Shown in pieces: positions 1-9,666 of a DNA stretch of 64,000 nt. Every line of letters starts with the position of its first letter. The stretch's first letter is position 1. The stretch comes from Paenibacillus sp. yr247 (GTDB lineage Bacteria; Bacillota; Bacilli; Paenibacillales; NBRC-103111), in assembly GCF_900103825.1 (NCBI RefSeq), contig NZ_FNIF01000009.1, positions 1 to 64,000 on the forward strand. Direction: 5' to 3'. The position numbers and the translations under genes are program-made. The notes under the pieces were generated by a model, which worked only from the letters and a program-made list of their open reading frames with translations, searched no databases and had not been told where the DNA came from.

Positions 1-338
1 ATATCTCCAACGGTAACGTTTGGAAACTTGAACCTGGAAATTTTGGAATCTCCAGGCGTTAATACGAGGTAGGATAGATCATAAGTCCCTGTAGCGATCG
101 TCATATTGTTTTTGTCGTATATTTGCACCGTAAACGAGCTTTCCCCATTAACTGTAGCGTTTCCAGTATTATTTAAGCTACCTAATACCAGCAATTCGTT
201 GTTTAAATATCCCATGTCTTTGATTTCTAATTGAATGTGACCCACAGGATCGGCAAAAACAGTCGATTGCATAAATAAAAGCGAAAAAATGAATGCGAAC
301 ACACTTAACGAGACTTTGGACATTATTGTTTTTCTCAT
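1..338 (-). CDS. Secreted protein, N-terminal fragment
   Basis: The gene runs off the left edge, so only the first ~112 residues are visible. It starts with ATG at 338, preceded by AAAGGATG. The N-terminus is a typical Sec signal peptide: MRKT, then a hydrophobic stretch ending in FADP, with likely cleavage after the Ala. The mature part is beta-rich and reads like an FxLYD-type or immunoglobulin-like extracellular domain (segments such as LLVLGSLNNTGNATV and SSFTVQIYD). No catalytic motif is visible. I infer an exported small beta-sandwich protein, and the family assignment is a guess. Confidence 0.7.
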   Translation of the reverse strand, partial: MRKTIMSKVSLSVFAFIFSLLFMQSTVFADPVGHIQLEIKDMGYLNNELLVLGSLNNTGNATVNGESSFTVQIYDKNNMTIATGTYDLSYLVLTPGDSKISRFKFPNVTVGD

Positions 339-676
339 CTCAAAATCATCCTTTAGTTTTATTTTTTACAAGATTCGACAATTAATTTGGAAAATCCTTC
401 TTTGTATTCAACCATTTAAAGGAATTATAAAATAAACGAAAATGAAGAAAGGCTCTTTCACGAATTTAGTGTTCGTGAAAGTCGGTTTGAAGTGACGGAT
501 ATTGGATTGGCGTTCTTTCTCGCGGTGATGTCGGCACTTCTCAAGCACAGCACCCACCTTTCAAACCTCCCTACTCAATCAGGTTTACCTACACCACCTA
601 TTCATTTTGTTGTTTAGAGAAGCTTTTTCATTCTTTTTTTAGTTTATTATCATGATGCAAAACTATAAAAACACCA
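339..676. other. Intergenic region with one perfect hairpin
   Basis: No gene was found. It holds a perfect 10-bp inverted repeat at 455-464 and 472-481 (CTTTCACGAA and its complement, 7-nt loop). Neither side carries a clean T-run, so it could be a weak bidirectional terminator between the 677 gene and whatever lies on the plus strand, or a protein-binding site. Confidence 0.5.
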
Positions 677-1498
677 TTATTTTTTCTTCATCATCACAAA
701 AGCATTATACGTAGATAGAAAGGTGTAAAACATCCAAGGATAGTAAATTCCTACATCATAATCAGCGTGCTTCAATTTATTATTGTGTCTAAGATCATAA
801 TTGTTCAGCAGATTAAAGATATCGGAAGTTGCTTTTTTGTTGAACTCCTCTAACTCCGTTCGAATATATTCAAGAGCTCCACCGATCTCAATTAGAGCCG
901 CCTTCTTATCTAATTCCGATGCCCCATATTTCAAGAAACTTTTAGCGGCTCGTCTAATTCTCTTATCGACGTTTTCCTCTTCACCGTACTGAATTGGACT
1001 ATCAACTAAACCTCGAAACTCTTCCTGCACTAGTTCGCGTATTGTACCGTCCTCAAGCAATTCCCAACCACTACCATACCGGGCGAGATGTTTGTTAATT
1101 TTGCTTCTATATACAGATTGCGATTCTGTAATATTAAATTCAGCAAATGCAGGTCCAAGTCCAAATTCATCCACAATTGTTTTTAGAGTCACATTATCAT
1201 GAAGCAACTCAATTGCGTCAAACAAATCAACTTCGGTATAATTAGGCTTCAAATTGTAAAATGGATCAGAGATACGCCGTCCTAAAACAGCTAATGAATA
1301 ATTCTCAAAAGTATTCCCCATGCTACCTTCAACTGTTCGCCCGAAGTTATCTTCGTACCCGAAGAACTCCTTAAAATAATCTTTTTTAGTCAATTCATTC
1401 ACAATGACAACAAATACTGTGCTCAGCTCTTTAAGGCTTAATTTTTCTTTTTCAATTCCAATGCGCTCCGAATAATACATTCTATCAGACATTATCAC
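677..1498 (-). CDS. HEPN-like hypothetical protein
   Basis: A 273-aa soluble, highly charged, helix-rich protein. The C-terminal ~90 residues contain R-H-N-N-K-L-K-H (R, six residues, H) in a helical context followed by aromatic residues. That spacing resembles the Rx4-6H active site of HEPN RNases such as those in abortive-infection proteins. The N-terminal two thirds show no recognised motif. The gene lies 75 bp downstream of the DUF4365-containing gene on the same strand, so the two are probably co-transcribed. A HEPN protein beside a nuclease-like protein is a common shape for anti-phage or toxin modules. The HEPN call rests on one short motif and could be chance. Confidence 0.5.
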   Translation of the reverse strand: MIMSDRMYYSERIGIEKEKLSLKELSTVFVVIVNELTKKDYFKEFFGYEDNFGRTVEGSMGNTFENYSLAVLGRRISDPFYNLKPNYTEVDLFDAIELLHDNVTLKTIVDEFGLGPAFAEFNITESQSVYRSKINKHLARYGSGWELLEDGTIRELVQEEFRGLVDSPIQYGEEENVDKRIRRAAKSFLKYGASELDKKAALIEIGGALEYIRTELEEFNKKATSDIFNLLNNYDLRHNNKLKHADYDVGIYYPWMFYTFLSTYNAFVMMKKK

Positions 1499-1573
1499 TC
1501 ACTCATCCTTTCAAATACTGTTACCCATTCATATAACACGCGTTAAATTTGAGCCGTGAGCGTGAGTCTTCGA

Positions 1574-3355
1574 TTACAGATCCTTATACAATTTATATAT
1601 GGGAAGGTCTTCGTATAACTCCTTCTTTTCTCGATCAAACTGCTTAAACGCTACATTCGCCTCCATTTTGTTCTCCAGTAGGACGTTAGCGCAAAATAAA
1701 AGTTCCATATTATCCTGTTTAGTCCCCTCCAGTTTTAACTGGAAGAGAATTTCAATATCCTCCTCCGCAAGGCTACCATTTAAGCGTTTTTTTATTTGAA
1801 GTCTGTTAATGATTTTTACCGGATCGGGCGGATTCGAAGATTGAGCTCTCTGATACAAATGATCGGCCACATCGAGCAGATCAGCATTTCCGCTTAAGTC
1901 AAAAGCGTTTATACATTTGAGACAAAAATGATTAGTCCAGTTAGAGGCAGCTTCAGTTTCATAAGGATCAAAATGATCGAACGACCTCTTTAATATTTCC
2001 GGGTTTAGATTTACCGATTGCGCCAATGTATCCTCACTAAGTATGGAATAGACGCTATGCGGGAAACCTTTATCTCCAGAATCAGGGTGGATATCAGTGC
2101 GTAACTGAAGCATATCCTCTGCATAGCCGTTAGTTATTAGCACATCCCCTTTTGGATTATAAAATACGAGAACCGACTTATCCCCTAGTTCCACGTTAAT
2201 AAGTTTGGCACTTTCTGGATTCTCAATGTTGATTCCTACTAATTTTTTCTGTTTAATCGATTCTGACAATAAGTGTAAAATCAAACCGAGATCATCAGTA
2301 TCCTCTGCTTCATTAAAAACTGTATGTTCTTGAATCCCTAAATGTTTAAAAAGATTCGATGCTTCTTCAATTTCTTGATGAAGTTGCTTTACATTTTGGA
2401 GCTCAGTTTGTAATTGTTTGCCTTGAGTAATTTCAAATAAACCGCCTGAAAACTGCACGGGATGGCCAGCAAACATATCAAGGAGGAAAGGAATGACTTG
2501 TAATTGTGCGGCTAGAGAATGAAAGCCTAAAAAACGGAAATGAAACATCTTCTTGCTCTGTTCGATTGTAATAGAGAACACTTCTTCAAGAACGAGGATT
2601 GTTTTATCTTCTTCAACGGATATTTTCGTATGAAGATCATATGAATGCCCGTTAACAGTGAACCTTATTACACCTGACGTTCCTAAGGACTGGATTCTAC
2701 CAATATCTAGAGGTATTCGAGTGTCATTCGCCATACCATAGATGGTAAAGTCGTGCTCAAAGACTGAGCTCGTCCTTAAATGATGAGGATTATACGTTAA
2801 ACTAGAGAACGTATATGCTTGGAAAGAGTCCGCAGGGAACAGATTGTTCTTTACAAGGACTTTGGGTTGATACTCTTTCTCTGTTAGAAACTTTCGACAA
2901 ATTGAATAAAGATTCGTCTCCTCAAGTGGACGTAATTCTACGGATTTGGTCTGTTGGTGACCGTACTTCTCAATGATTCGAGTGAGTTCCATCCCTAAGA
3001 GTGATTTATAAAATATTTTAGTCTCACCTGTCATCTTAACTTCAACGACGAGCAGCAAGGCGCCGTCGCTGTTTAGATAATTTCTGTAATGGGCCATTTC
3101 CAACGGAAACGTCCGAGTTCCTTCGTGGAATTGGTCCACCAAAGTACCTTTTACTTGTACCGGAACGATTCCTACCAACGATTCCTTTTTCTCCGATCCA
3201 TCCAGAAATACAGATATGGATCCGTCAAAGGATATTCCCTTATCACCGACAGGAATATCTGCATTCAAGTACGAGCCTGGTTGATGTGCCGCAGCTGTGA
3301 TTGCACCTACAGCTATGCGCTCTATTTGTGAATTGGACAGCGTCATGTTTGCCAT
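1574..3355 (-). CDS. DUF4365-domain (PD-(D/E)XK-like) protein
   Basis: A 593-aa protein. Residues ~15-150 look like DUF4365: an early helix, then GISFDGSISVF, the strand-plus-motif VPVQVKGT (the QxK of a PD-(D/E)XK-type fold), and FPLEMAHYRNYL followed by a hydrophobic strand. The remaining ~430 residues are not recognised; they contain beta-rich and then helical, TPR-like parts. DUF4365 is regarded as a restriction-endonuclease-like fold and is frequent in defence islands. The gene is upstream of and in line with the HEPN-like gene, so a two-gene defence or toxin operon is the best guess. The start codon (ATG at 3355) follows AGAAAAGGAAG. Confidence 0.6.
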   Translation of the reverse strand: MANMTLSNSQIERIAVGAITAAAHQPGSYLNADIPVGDKGISFDGSISVFLDGSEKKESLVGIVPVQVKGTLVDQFHEGTRTFPLEMAHYRNYLNSDGALLLVVEVKMTGETKIFYKSLLGMELTRIIEKYGHQQTKSVELRPLEETNLYSICRKFLTEKEYQPKVLVKNNLFPADSFQAYTFSSLTYNPHHLRTSSVFEHDFTIYGMANDTRIPLDIGRIQSLGTSGVIRFTVNGHSYDLHTKISVEEDKTILVLEEVFSITIEQSKKMFHFRFLGFHSLAAQLQVIPFLLDMFAGHPVQFSGGLFEITQGKQLQTELQNVKQLHQEIEEASNLFKHLGIQEHTVFNEAEDTDDLGLILHLLSESIKQKKLVGINIENPESAKLINVELGDKSVLVFYNPKGDVLITNGYAEDMLQLRTDIHPDSGDKGFPHSVYSILSEDTLAQSVNLNPEILKRSFDHFDPYETEAASNWTNHFCLKCINAFDLSGNADLLDVADHLYQRAQSSNPPDPVKIINRLQIKKRLNGSLAEEDIEILFQLKLEGTKQDNMELLFCANVLLENKMEANVAFKQFDREKKELYEDLPIYKLYKDL

Positions 3356-3474
3356 CTTCCTTTTCTAATGGGATAATTTTTCCAACATTTTCATTGTACA
3401 AAATCTTCAGCACATCTTCAAAGGGGTGATCGATATCATAATTACCTCATTGGACTTCATTTAATAACAACGTG

Positions 3475-3509
3475 AACAAAAAAAGAGCAGGATCTCCCCC
3501 GCTCTTTAA
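3475..3509 (-). terminator. Intrinsic terminator, minus strand
   Basis: AAAGAGC (3482-3488) pairs with GCTCTTT (3501-3507). Read on the minus strand the hairpin is followed by seven T residues. It sits directly after the coding relic at 3531-3653, so it probably ended that lost gene. Confidence 0.75.
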
Positions 3510-3530
3510 ATTATAGCCTCCTACTCTTCC

Positions 3531-3653
3531 CTATTTATCTGCTCTTAGCAAAAAGTTTTTTAAATTATCGAGAGTAACGGCAAATGCAACATTGACCATA
3601 CTCTCCACCCAAAAGCGATGGGAGTGGATTGTGATGAATTTAAAAATCGATCA
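3531..3653 (-). pseudogene. C-terminal coding relic, unidentified
   Basis: On the minus strand an open frame without a start reads ...HRFWVESMVNVAFAVTLDN, LKNFLLRADK and then TAG at 3531. It is followed at once by a good terminator, as a real gene end would be. An in-frame stop lies just upstream, so only the tail remains. I do not recognise the family. The rest of 3510-4073 shows no gene and is probably decayed sequence. Confidence 0.35.
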
Positions 3654-4073
3654 ATTTGATTTGCTTCTTTTAATGAAAGTTTTGCTCACCTACCGGTCAC
3701 CCGATACCATGACAAACCCCTTCCTATTTCGTCTAGGCCTATACGTGTAAAGATGCAGGTTAGGTTTATGGCGCTGACCGTAGGGAAGCTGGATGCCGTA
3801 GGCAGCCATAAAGCTTCAGAAGATCCTTAATCACAGTCACTTCTTTGCTGCTTTCATACTGCGTAGAAGCGGGATACAACGAAGTTTAACGTCATTAAAT
3901 GTATGTTAATTTGTAACATTGGACATCTACTTAGTAGTATCAATTCTCATAAACATGTCTCCTTGAAACTCAGAATATGCTTTATTTTTCTTTTAAAAAA
4001 AGGAGTAGTTCATGGGATCAGAAGAAAGTCCAAGTCTTCCACTGCTAATTGAGCAAGAATAAGTTAAGTACAT

Positions 4074-5581
4074 TTAAAAATATGTGTTTCCAAAATCATA
4101 ACTGACATCGAGAGTTTCATTAGTTTTAATTTCAATTCTCTTCAATTCATGCTTATTAGATTTCAATCTAAATGTCGAGAAATTATCCCAATCTTTCATT
4201 AGTGGTTTCAAAACACTAGTGACATATTCAGATAGATTTTCGTTTAGATTTCTTCTAGTTTTTTCTGACACAATAACAACATAGTAGCTACCTGCGGGTA
4301 CCGAGTTTAATTCATAATTTCCGTAACCATTCGCTTTCACATAATTTAACTTCGTGTTTTCTGGTATTGAACCGATCAATGTAAACAACTTAGCTTCGCT
4401 CTCTGTGATACTATCACTATCGAAGTCTGTAGGGATTAAATAGATCTGGGCCCCAACATCCGGTTTTGTTCCAATGAAATTATTATATTGCCAAGTTACT
4501 GTTCCCTTTAATTTACCAGTACCATTAATTTCGAGTTGAGGTCTTGTAGGTGTCGTCACAGGTTTATCGGTATGTGGTGCTACAGGACTATCTAGCAATC
4601 TTTTCAAATCTGCCTTTGCTTCATCAACTGCTGATAAAGTTGAAACTGTTTTGAAGTTGGGATCAGCACCATTATCAATGAGTATTTTAACTACTTCTGT
4701 AAATCCACGTCCTGCTGCAAATAGTAAACTGTCCAGCCATTTTCATCGGCAACGTTAGGTTTAGCTCCAGCATTTAAAAGTAACTTAACTAATTCAGGAT
4801 GACCAGTTGAGCCAGCGTTTACATCACTAGATGCTTCCATCAAAGGGGTTCCACCTGTTTTATCTTTTAAGTTAGGATCAGCACCAGCATTCAGGAAAAG
4901 CTCAACCATTTCTTTGTTATGATGAGAAGCGGCTAATGACAATGGAGTCCATCCCCATTTACCACCGTCCTGAACATTCACTTTGGCGCCGTTGCTTAGT
5001 AATATTTTAGCAGAGCTTAAGGAATTACCAAGTGCTGCACTTATTAGTGGTGTACCTCCGCTACTATTTACTTCATTAACATCAAGACCACTACTTATTA
5101 ATTGTTGCAATACTGTTACATCATCAGCAGAAGCAGCATCATGGATAGTAGCCTTTTTATCTACGTAAATGCTGATGTTTCTTCGCTTTCCATCCCATAT
5201 TACACTTCCTCCACTTATTTCTGTCACAAATCGTAACGGGATAAATGTGTTACCATTAATAATTTTAGGCGCTTTTTCTAGATCACGACTAACTCCGTTT
5301 ACTGAAGCAGACTTGTTGCCAATCGTCAATTTTATTTCTAGATTTTTTTTAGTCCCTGTAACTTCTTGCCGATCCGAATCCCATTTAATATTCAAACCGA
5401 GCTTCTCAAAAATTGGTCTGAATTGAACTAAAGTTGTACCTTCTTCATTGATTGGGTCTTCATTAAAAGTAATGTGGCTATCATCAACATAAACATCAAT
5501 AGCCGCAAAAGCATTGCCTGGAACTATTAATGTTACTAGTAAAATGAGAGATAATGCTGCGGTAATTATCCGATAATTCAT
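4074..5581 (-). pseudogene. Copper-amine-oxidase-N/ankyrin secreted protein, frameshifted
   Basis: Two open frames form one gene. The upstream part (4691-5581, 296 aa) has a signal peptide, a copper amine oxidase N-terminal-like domain (about residues 28-135: a beta-rich 'protease-inhibitor-like' module common in Paenibacillus exported proteins), and ankyrin repeats from ~145. It stops at 4691 in the middle of an ankyrin repeat. In the next frame the repeat continues without interruption as LLFAAGRGFTEVVKILIDNG and leads into the downstream 177-aa frame (4074-4607), whose beta-rich C-terminal domain is unrecognised. A single-base loss near 4722-4738 explains everything. It is either a real pseudogene or a sequencing error. 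The start has a good AAGGAA box. Confidence 0.8.
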
Positions 5582-6273
5582 ACTGGAAAATTCCTTCTTA
5601 TCATATTTTCTAATATAGCATCATCCCAAGTATTACTCAATTGGAATTAAAACTGAGAATCCCGCTTGATCTTTCTTCAGCGAGGCGTTAGAGCGTTACT
5701 CCATGAACATAGTGCGGCAGTCCATCCGCTCGCTCATAGATAATTCCCCAAATGAAGCGCTCATCCGCCGCGGACCGGTGGAGCCACTGTCAGTGTGCAT
5801 GACATTAATGTCGGCGATGGGTTGATCGTAAGACCTGGGTAAAAGAGCACAATGGACGGCGTGATCCTATCCTCTAAGCTCCTCGACCATCAACCAGGCG
5901 GCCATTACAGGTGGGTTAGTGCCTGTAATGAAAACCGCCATTGACGAAGTATTTGCAGGCCCGCTCAATGAGGAAGGATTGCTGAGGTTCGAGTCATCAA
6001 GACCGTCGAGAACATGGGATTGAGGAATGTCCTTGCCTTGCATACTTCTTCTCCGACGTCAAAGGAGCAAAAAAGAACGGCGCGGCCCCCGTTCTTTACC
6101 ACTAAGTCTATGAGAGTAGAAACTTTAAAATGGCGTACAGGCGATTATAGGAGGGTCATAACATCACCATAATAAAGCTAAAATTTTAATAGTCCCTGCA
6201 ATTAACAAAATACACAAGCAAACAGTTCCGACATTACCTATTAACCATGCTGCTCGATCGTGTCCACCATTCA
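5582..6273. other. Gene-free stretch with a minus-strand terminator
   Basis: No coding region was supported on either strand. A plus-strand 31-codon open frame near 5928 has no ribosome binding site. At 6072-6097, AAAGAACGG pairs with CCGTTCTTT, and on the minus strand a run of T residues follows, so this is an intrinsic terminator for a gene that is no longer recognisable. The stretch looks like decayed sequence. Confidence 0.5.
6066..6097 (-). terminator. Intrinsic terminator, minus strand
   Basis: A 9-bp perfect stem (6072-6080 with 6089-6097), GC-rich loop and T-run on the minus strand. No intact minus-strand gene ends directly here. The nearest upstream gene ends at 6274. Confidence 0.7.
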
Positions 6274-6483
6274 TCATCCTCTCAACTCTTCTTGTATCCT
6301 GCTCAAGATTTCCTCTGTACCTAACCCATTACTTTGATACCTCCGCCATAACTGAAAGAAGCTTTCCTTGCCCATCCGATACCCATGCTTGTATCCCTCG
6401 CCATAGATCCCAGCACCGTGCGCCTTCTCTGCTGCACGGAGCTGCTTAGGCTTCTTCTTCTCGCGTTTCGGTTTGGATGTCAT
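6274..6483 (-). CDS. Small basic hypothetical protein (69 aa)
   Basis: The chosen start is the ATG at 6483, because AAAGGATGAGG lies five bases upstream; a longer frame begins at 6519 without such a site. The first ~25 residues are Lys/Arg-rich (SKPKREKKKPKQLR), followed by a glycine-rich turn and a helical tail. No known family was recognised. The base-rich N-terminus suggests nucleic-acid binding, but that is only inference. Confidence 0.5.
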   Translation of the reverse strand: MTSKPKREKKKPKQLRAAEKAHGAGIYGEGYKHGYRMGKESFFQLWRRYQSNGLGTEEILSRIQEELRG

Positions 6484-6540
6484 CAACCTCATCCTTTCGA
6501 TGGGCAATAAAAAAAGCACTGCGTGAGTGCTCTCAATAAT

Positions 6541-7014
6541 CTAGCTAGATTTCTCGATTATTCTTGGACGACATTCATGCCATACTCGTATTAGATAATC
6601 TTGATTTTCCCTCGCCCATCTCAAGATCACTGTTTGTGAGTGGATAGGTATTTTGCCGCCAATTAATATTGGGTTTTCTATCCTAAACTTAGCCTCGTAC
6701 CGATCCGCTGTTACATGAAAATGTGGAGGGTTATGATCATTTGTATAAATTTCAAATATCATATTTTTCACCCTTCCAACCACTCTCTTTGTCGGTCTAA
6801 ACTCAGTTTTCATGATGAGACTAATTGAAGGGTTTGCCTTTTTCCTTGCAATTTTCAAACGTTGACGTTTTGTTCCATTTAATCTATTGAAGAGGTCATC
6901 CACAATCACTTCTAATAATTCCATGCAATCGCACACCTCCAACCTACATTTTCCAATAAAGGACGAGGCTTGTCTAATCAAGTTTTGATAAAGACCTAAC
7001 TGATAAGATTTCAT
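6541..7014 (-). CDS. DUF4160-domain protein
   Basis: The C-terminal ~90 residues carry the DUF4160 signature: IFEIYTNDHNPPHFHV, then a strand containing ...YEAKFRIEN and a terminal helix with W and R residues. DUF4160 proteins are small (about 80-100 aa) and are often the partner of a DUF2442 protein in putative toxin-antitoxin pairs. No DUF2442 partner is visible here. The extra N-terminal ~65 residues may be spurious; only a weak GAGAG precedes ATG 7014, and an internal start near MKTEFRP would give the usual family length. Confidence 0.65.
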   Translation of the reverse strand: MKSYQLGLYQNLIRQASSFIGKCRLEVCDCMELLEVIVDDLFNRLNGTKRQRLKIARKKANPSISLIMKTEFRPTKRVVGRVKNMIFEIYTNDHNPPHFHVTADRYEAKFRIENPILIGGKIPIHSQTVILRWARENQDYLIRVWHECRPRIIEKSS

Positions 7015-7274
7015 CTCTCTGTTCTAATGATACTTCCATGAATTTATTGTAGTAATCTTCAATGTCACTGCTTATATATTCCCTATTTTGTAGGATGGGA
7101 GACAAGCCTTACCTGCTTACAAAGGAAATACAATTCCATCATCGTTCTTCGTTTCGAACAACTCTTTAACATTTGGGATTTGAGCAAAGAGTTCCCTAAT
7201 GCCTGCGTGATTCACCAAAGCATAGATTAACGATTGTCTCATATAAACAACTCATTAAGGTTTATGTATACGAA

Positions 7275-8198
7275 TTAAGAAGCATCATCATAGGTTTTGC
7301 TCTTTTTACCCTTTTGTTTGAGCAATTCATTTATTCGTTGAATTTGTTCCTGTGTTAAATGTTGCTTCGGCATATAGGATTTGATAGTACTAGTTAAAGC
7401 TCCAACCTTAACCGTTCTAAAATGTGGGGAATTTCCTTCGACTCTGGAGTCAGGATGAGTGAAACATATAATGCCCAAGACATCCAGATCCGTGAAGCCA
7501 TGAGATTTTAAAAAGTTTCGCAACACGTACTCATGTCGATGCATTTGAGCAATTGGATCATCATGAATCTCCCCATGGTCTCGTTCTGTTCCTCTTTCAG
7601 TAAAACTTATAGTGCCAAAGTAGTTCTTGGAATCAATGTGAAAAATACCGTTTTTCCCTATCACGATGTGGTCAAATTCCTGACTTTCCTCACCACCGGA
7701 TAAATAAATTCCATTGAAAACTTCATATTCGTCTCGAATAAATTTTAAATGATAAGCAGTTTCTTCTTCACCTATTTTCCCTTTATTTAAACTTCTTTGA
7801 TCTTTATTCATCTCTTCATTTTCTTGAGGATAATGGTCATGAGCAAATTGCTGGTATCGTATTAAAGTTTGTTCTAACTGATCTAGGATAGCTTCCATCT
7901 TATTCAACTTATTTTTATAACCACCTGATCGTTTGTCAGTGATTCCGATTATATATTCCCAACTCAGGTCCTGAGCTTGAGTCAAATGATCATGCAAGTA
8001 GCCTCTTCGCTCTAGTCCATCTTTATGCAAATCTATCCTTTGACAGAGTTCAAAAATAGAAGATTTTAGCCACGACATCATGCTTACTCGATTCAAATAA
8101 TTCCTTACTGCAATTGCAAATACAATAATGATAGTCATGATTATTATAAATAATAATGGAGGGTGGATTATAAGATAACGAATAAAATTAAAAATCAT
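7275..8198 (-). CDS. NERD-domain membrane-anchored protein
   Basis: The start is the ATG at 8198 with GGAAGGAG ten bases upstream; an upstream TTG at 8237 lacks a site. The N-terminal segment (about residues 3-28) is a single transmembrane helix, followed by a helical region. Around residue 140 a nuclease-related domain begins: GKIGEEETAYHL, EVFNGIYL, then QEFDHIVIG and the H-I-D-S-K-N-Y-F-G strand. The D...D-x-K arrangement is the predicted PD-(D/E)XK-like active site of NERD proteins. The family's role is unsettled (nucleic-acid processing is assumed). It has no evident operon partner. Confidence 0.8.
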   Translation of the reverse strand: MIFNFIRYLIIHPPLLFIIIMTIIIVFAIAVRNYLNRVSMMSWLKSSIFELCQRIDLHKDGLERRGYLHDHLTQAQDLSWEYIIGITDKRSGGYKNKLNKMEAILDQLEQTLIRYQQFAHDHYPQENEEMNKDQRSLNKGKIGEEETAYHLKFIRDEYEVFNGIYLSGGEESQEFDHIVIGKNGIFHIDSKNYFGTISFTERGTERDHGEIHDDPIAQMHRHEYVLRNFLKSHGFTDLDVLGIICFTHPDSRVEGNSPHFRTVKVGALTSTIKSYMPKQHLTQEQIQRINELLKQKGKKSKTYDDAS

Positions 8199-8500
8199 TT
8201 TTTGTGGACTCCTTCCTTGCAATTTAAACGAGTTCAATCGTTGAATATATACGACCCGACTAGATTTGTATTTACACCGATCGCGGCCTTACTTCCCTCG
8301 CCTACAGCTATGATTACCTGGGAAGGTGCCTGAAATCTCTAAAATGGATCTTTGATTAATGTGTTTTTTACTAAAAGAGCGTTTGCTGCTGGGAGCGATC
8401 CTCAACGATTAATACCGGCGAGTTGTAATTTACGCTGCGAGTATAAGATTTCACTCATTAAAATTTCTCCTTTAGATATACTTCATATAAAAGATTCATT

Positions 8501-9184
8501 TCAAATACTTCTTAAATTAGAAATAACTTCAAATATCTCTCCACACTTGACAATTTTATCTTTGTAGATTATTGAAAATTCATCAATCGAACCAACAACT
8601 CTAACAACATTTCTAGCATCGATCACAGTTCTTATAATCTTACCCTTTTTCCTTCTAAGTAGTTTCCATCTCAAATTGTACGGTGCTGCGTAATGATCTA
8701 AATAGAACACTTTGCCTTGAGGATATAGATAATTATCACCCATGTAATCATCGCCTAGCTGCTCAACAAAGTTTCTTGCGTCCGAAGTATATCCGCTGCC
8801 ATGATATGCGCAATAATCATAAACTAAATCCCACAGATTATCAGATGCTTCTTCTCCTGATAAATCAAACATCGCATAATTCTTAATAAAATCATCTCTG
8901 TTTTCGCGGCATTTTTTATTGAGTAGTTTCTTTTGCAATTTATAAGTATTATCTTTTTTTCCATAAATTTGAATATAACTTCTACTAACACCATCAACTC
9001 CAAAAATTTCTTCACGGAGTTGATTATCATTTTTCCATGTCAAAGCTACTGGAATTTTATTAATTACAAATAGTGGCATCTGAATAACTCCCAACTTCCT
9101 TATAAAAGACATCGTTTTATTCAAAACGGTTTCGAAATCATTCTCTATTGGAACTCTGAAATTAATTCTTTGATCAATTCCCAT
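8501..9184 (-). CDS. Hypothetical protein in XRE/nuclease operon
   Basis: A 227-aa protein with no recognised domain. It is rich in aromatic and charged residues (for example YDYCAYHGSGYTSDARNF). Its start overlaps the end of the PD-(D/E)XK-like gene by 40 bp, which indicates translational coupling and a shared function. Together with the XRE regulator and the 47-aa gene it forms a four-gene minus-strand unit. It may be the target-recognition or toxin component of a restriction-like module; that is inference from context only. Confidence 0.55.
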   Translation of the reverse strand: MGIDQRINFRVPIENDFETVLNKTMSFIRKLGVIQMPLFVINKIPVALTWKNDNQLREEIFGVDGVSRSYIQIYGKKDNTYKLQKKLLNKKCRENRDDFIKNYAMFDLSGEEASDNLWDLVYDYCAYHGSGYTSDARNFVEQLGDDYMGDNYLYPQGKVFYLDHYAAPYNLRWKLLRRKKGKIIRTVIDARNVVRVVGSIDEFSIIYKDKIVKCGEIFEVISNLRSI

Positions 9185-9666
9185 TTATTAAGATATAATT
9201 TTGTACTTTCGACTGTAGGTATGAATTTATAAAGATTTTTTCTTTTGTTTTTAGTTGGTTTTAGAACCTCTGTCGGAACAATATAATATTGATTTTTATC
9301 GAACCAGTAAGCGATTAAAAAATCACACTCGTTTTCATGTTCGGACAATGTGAAGTGCGGATTACTCTTTGCATTTTTGGCAGTCGAATGTAATCTCTGT
9401 CTTGTTTTTACTTCAATTCGTATTTTATTATGTGGAGGATTTTTGTGACTGTTGATCAAAACAATATCGCAACCTTTATCTTCTAAATTCTGATAAACAC
9501 TCCATTCAGGAAATTCAGTTAGCATTACATATAAGCGAAATAAAACCGCATTTTCCCCAATTATTTTTAGAACATCCTGCATTCTTTGGGGTAGTCTATC
9601 TTTCTCATATTGATCTTCCATAAGTTTTTCCCCCATGATGGATTGAAAGAATTGTTTTAATCGCAT
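9145..9666 (-). CDS. PD-(D/E)XK-like nuclease domain protein
   Basis: 173 aa. Around residues 63-90 the sequence reads NLEDKGCDIVLIN, then KIRIEVKTRQR. This matches the D...ExK core of PD-(D/E)XK nucleases (restriction enzymes, Holliday-junction resolvase-like folds). The C-terminal half continues with alternating strands (FLIAYWFDKNQYYIVP), also typical. It overlaps the XRE gene by 10 bp upstream and the 227-aa gene by 40 bp downstream. Likely role: DNA cleavage in a small defence or repair module. The exact family is not recognised. Confidence 0.6.
   Translation of the reverse strand: MRLKQFFQSIMGEKLMEDQYEKDRLPQRMQDVLKIIGENAVLFRLYVMLTEFPEWSVYQNLEDKGCDIVLINSHKNPPHNKIRIEVKTRQRLHSTAKNAKSNPHFTLSEHENECDFLIAYWFDKNQYYIVPTEVLKPTKNKRKNLYKFIPTVESTKLYLNKWELIKELISEFQ

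Noticed and set aside
8402-8458. 18-codon minus-strand frame after AAGGAGAAATTTTA
   Set aside because: The ribosome binding site is reasonable but the frame is too short to call, and its continuation past the stop shows no recognisable protein.
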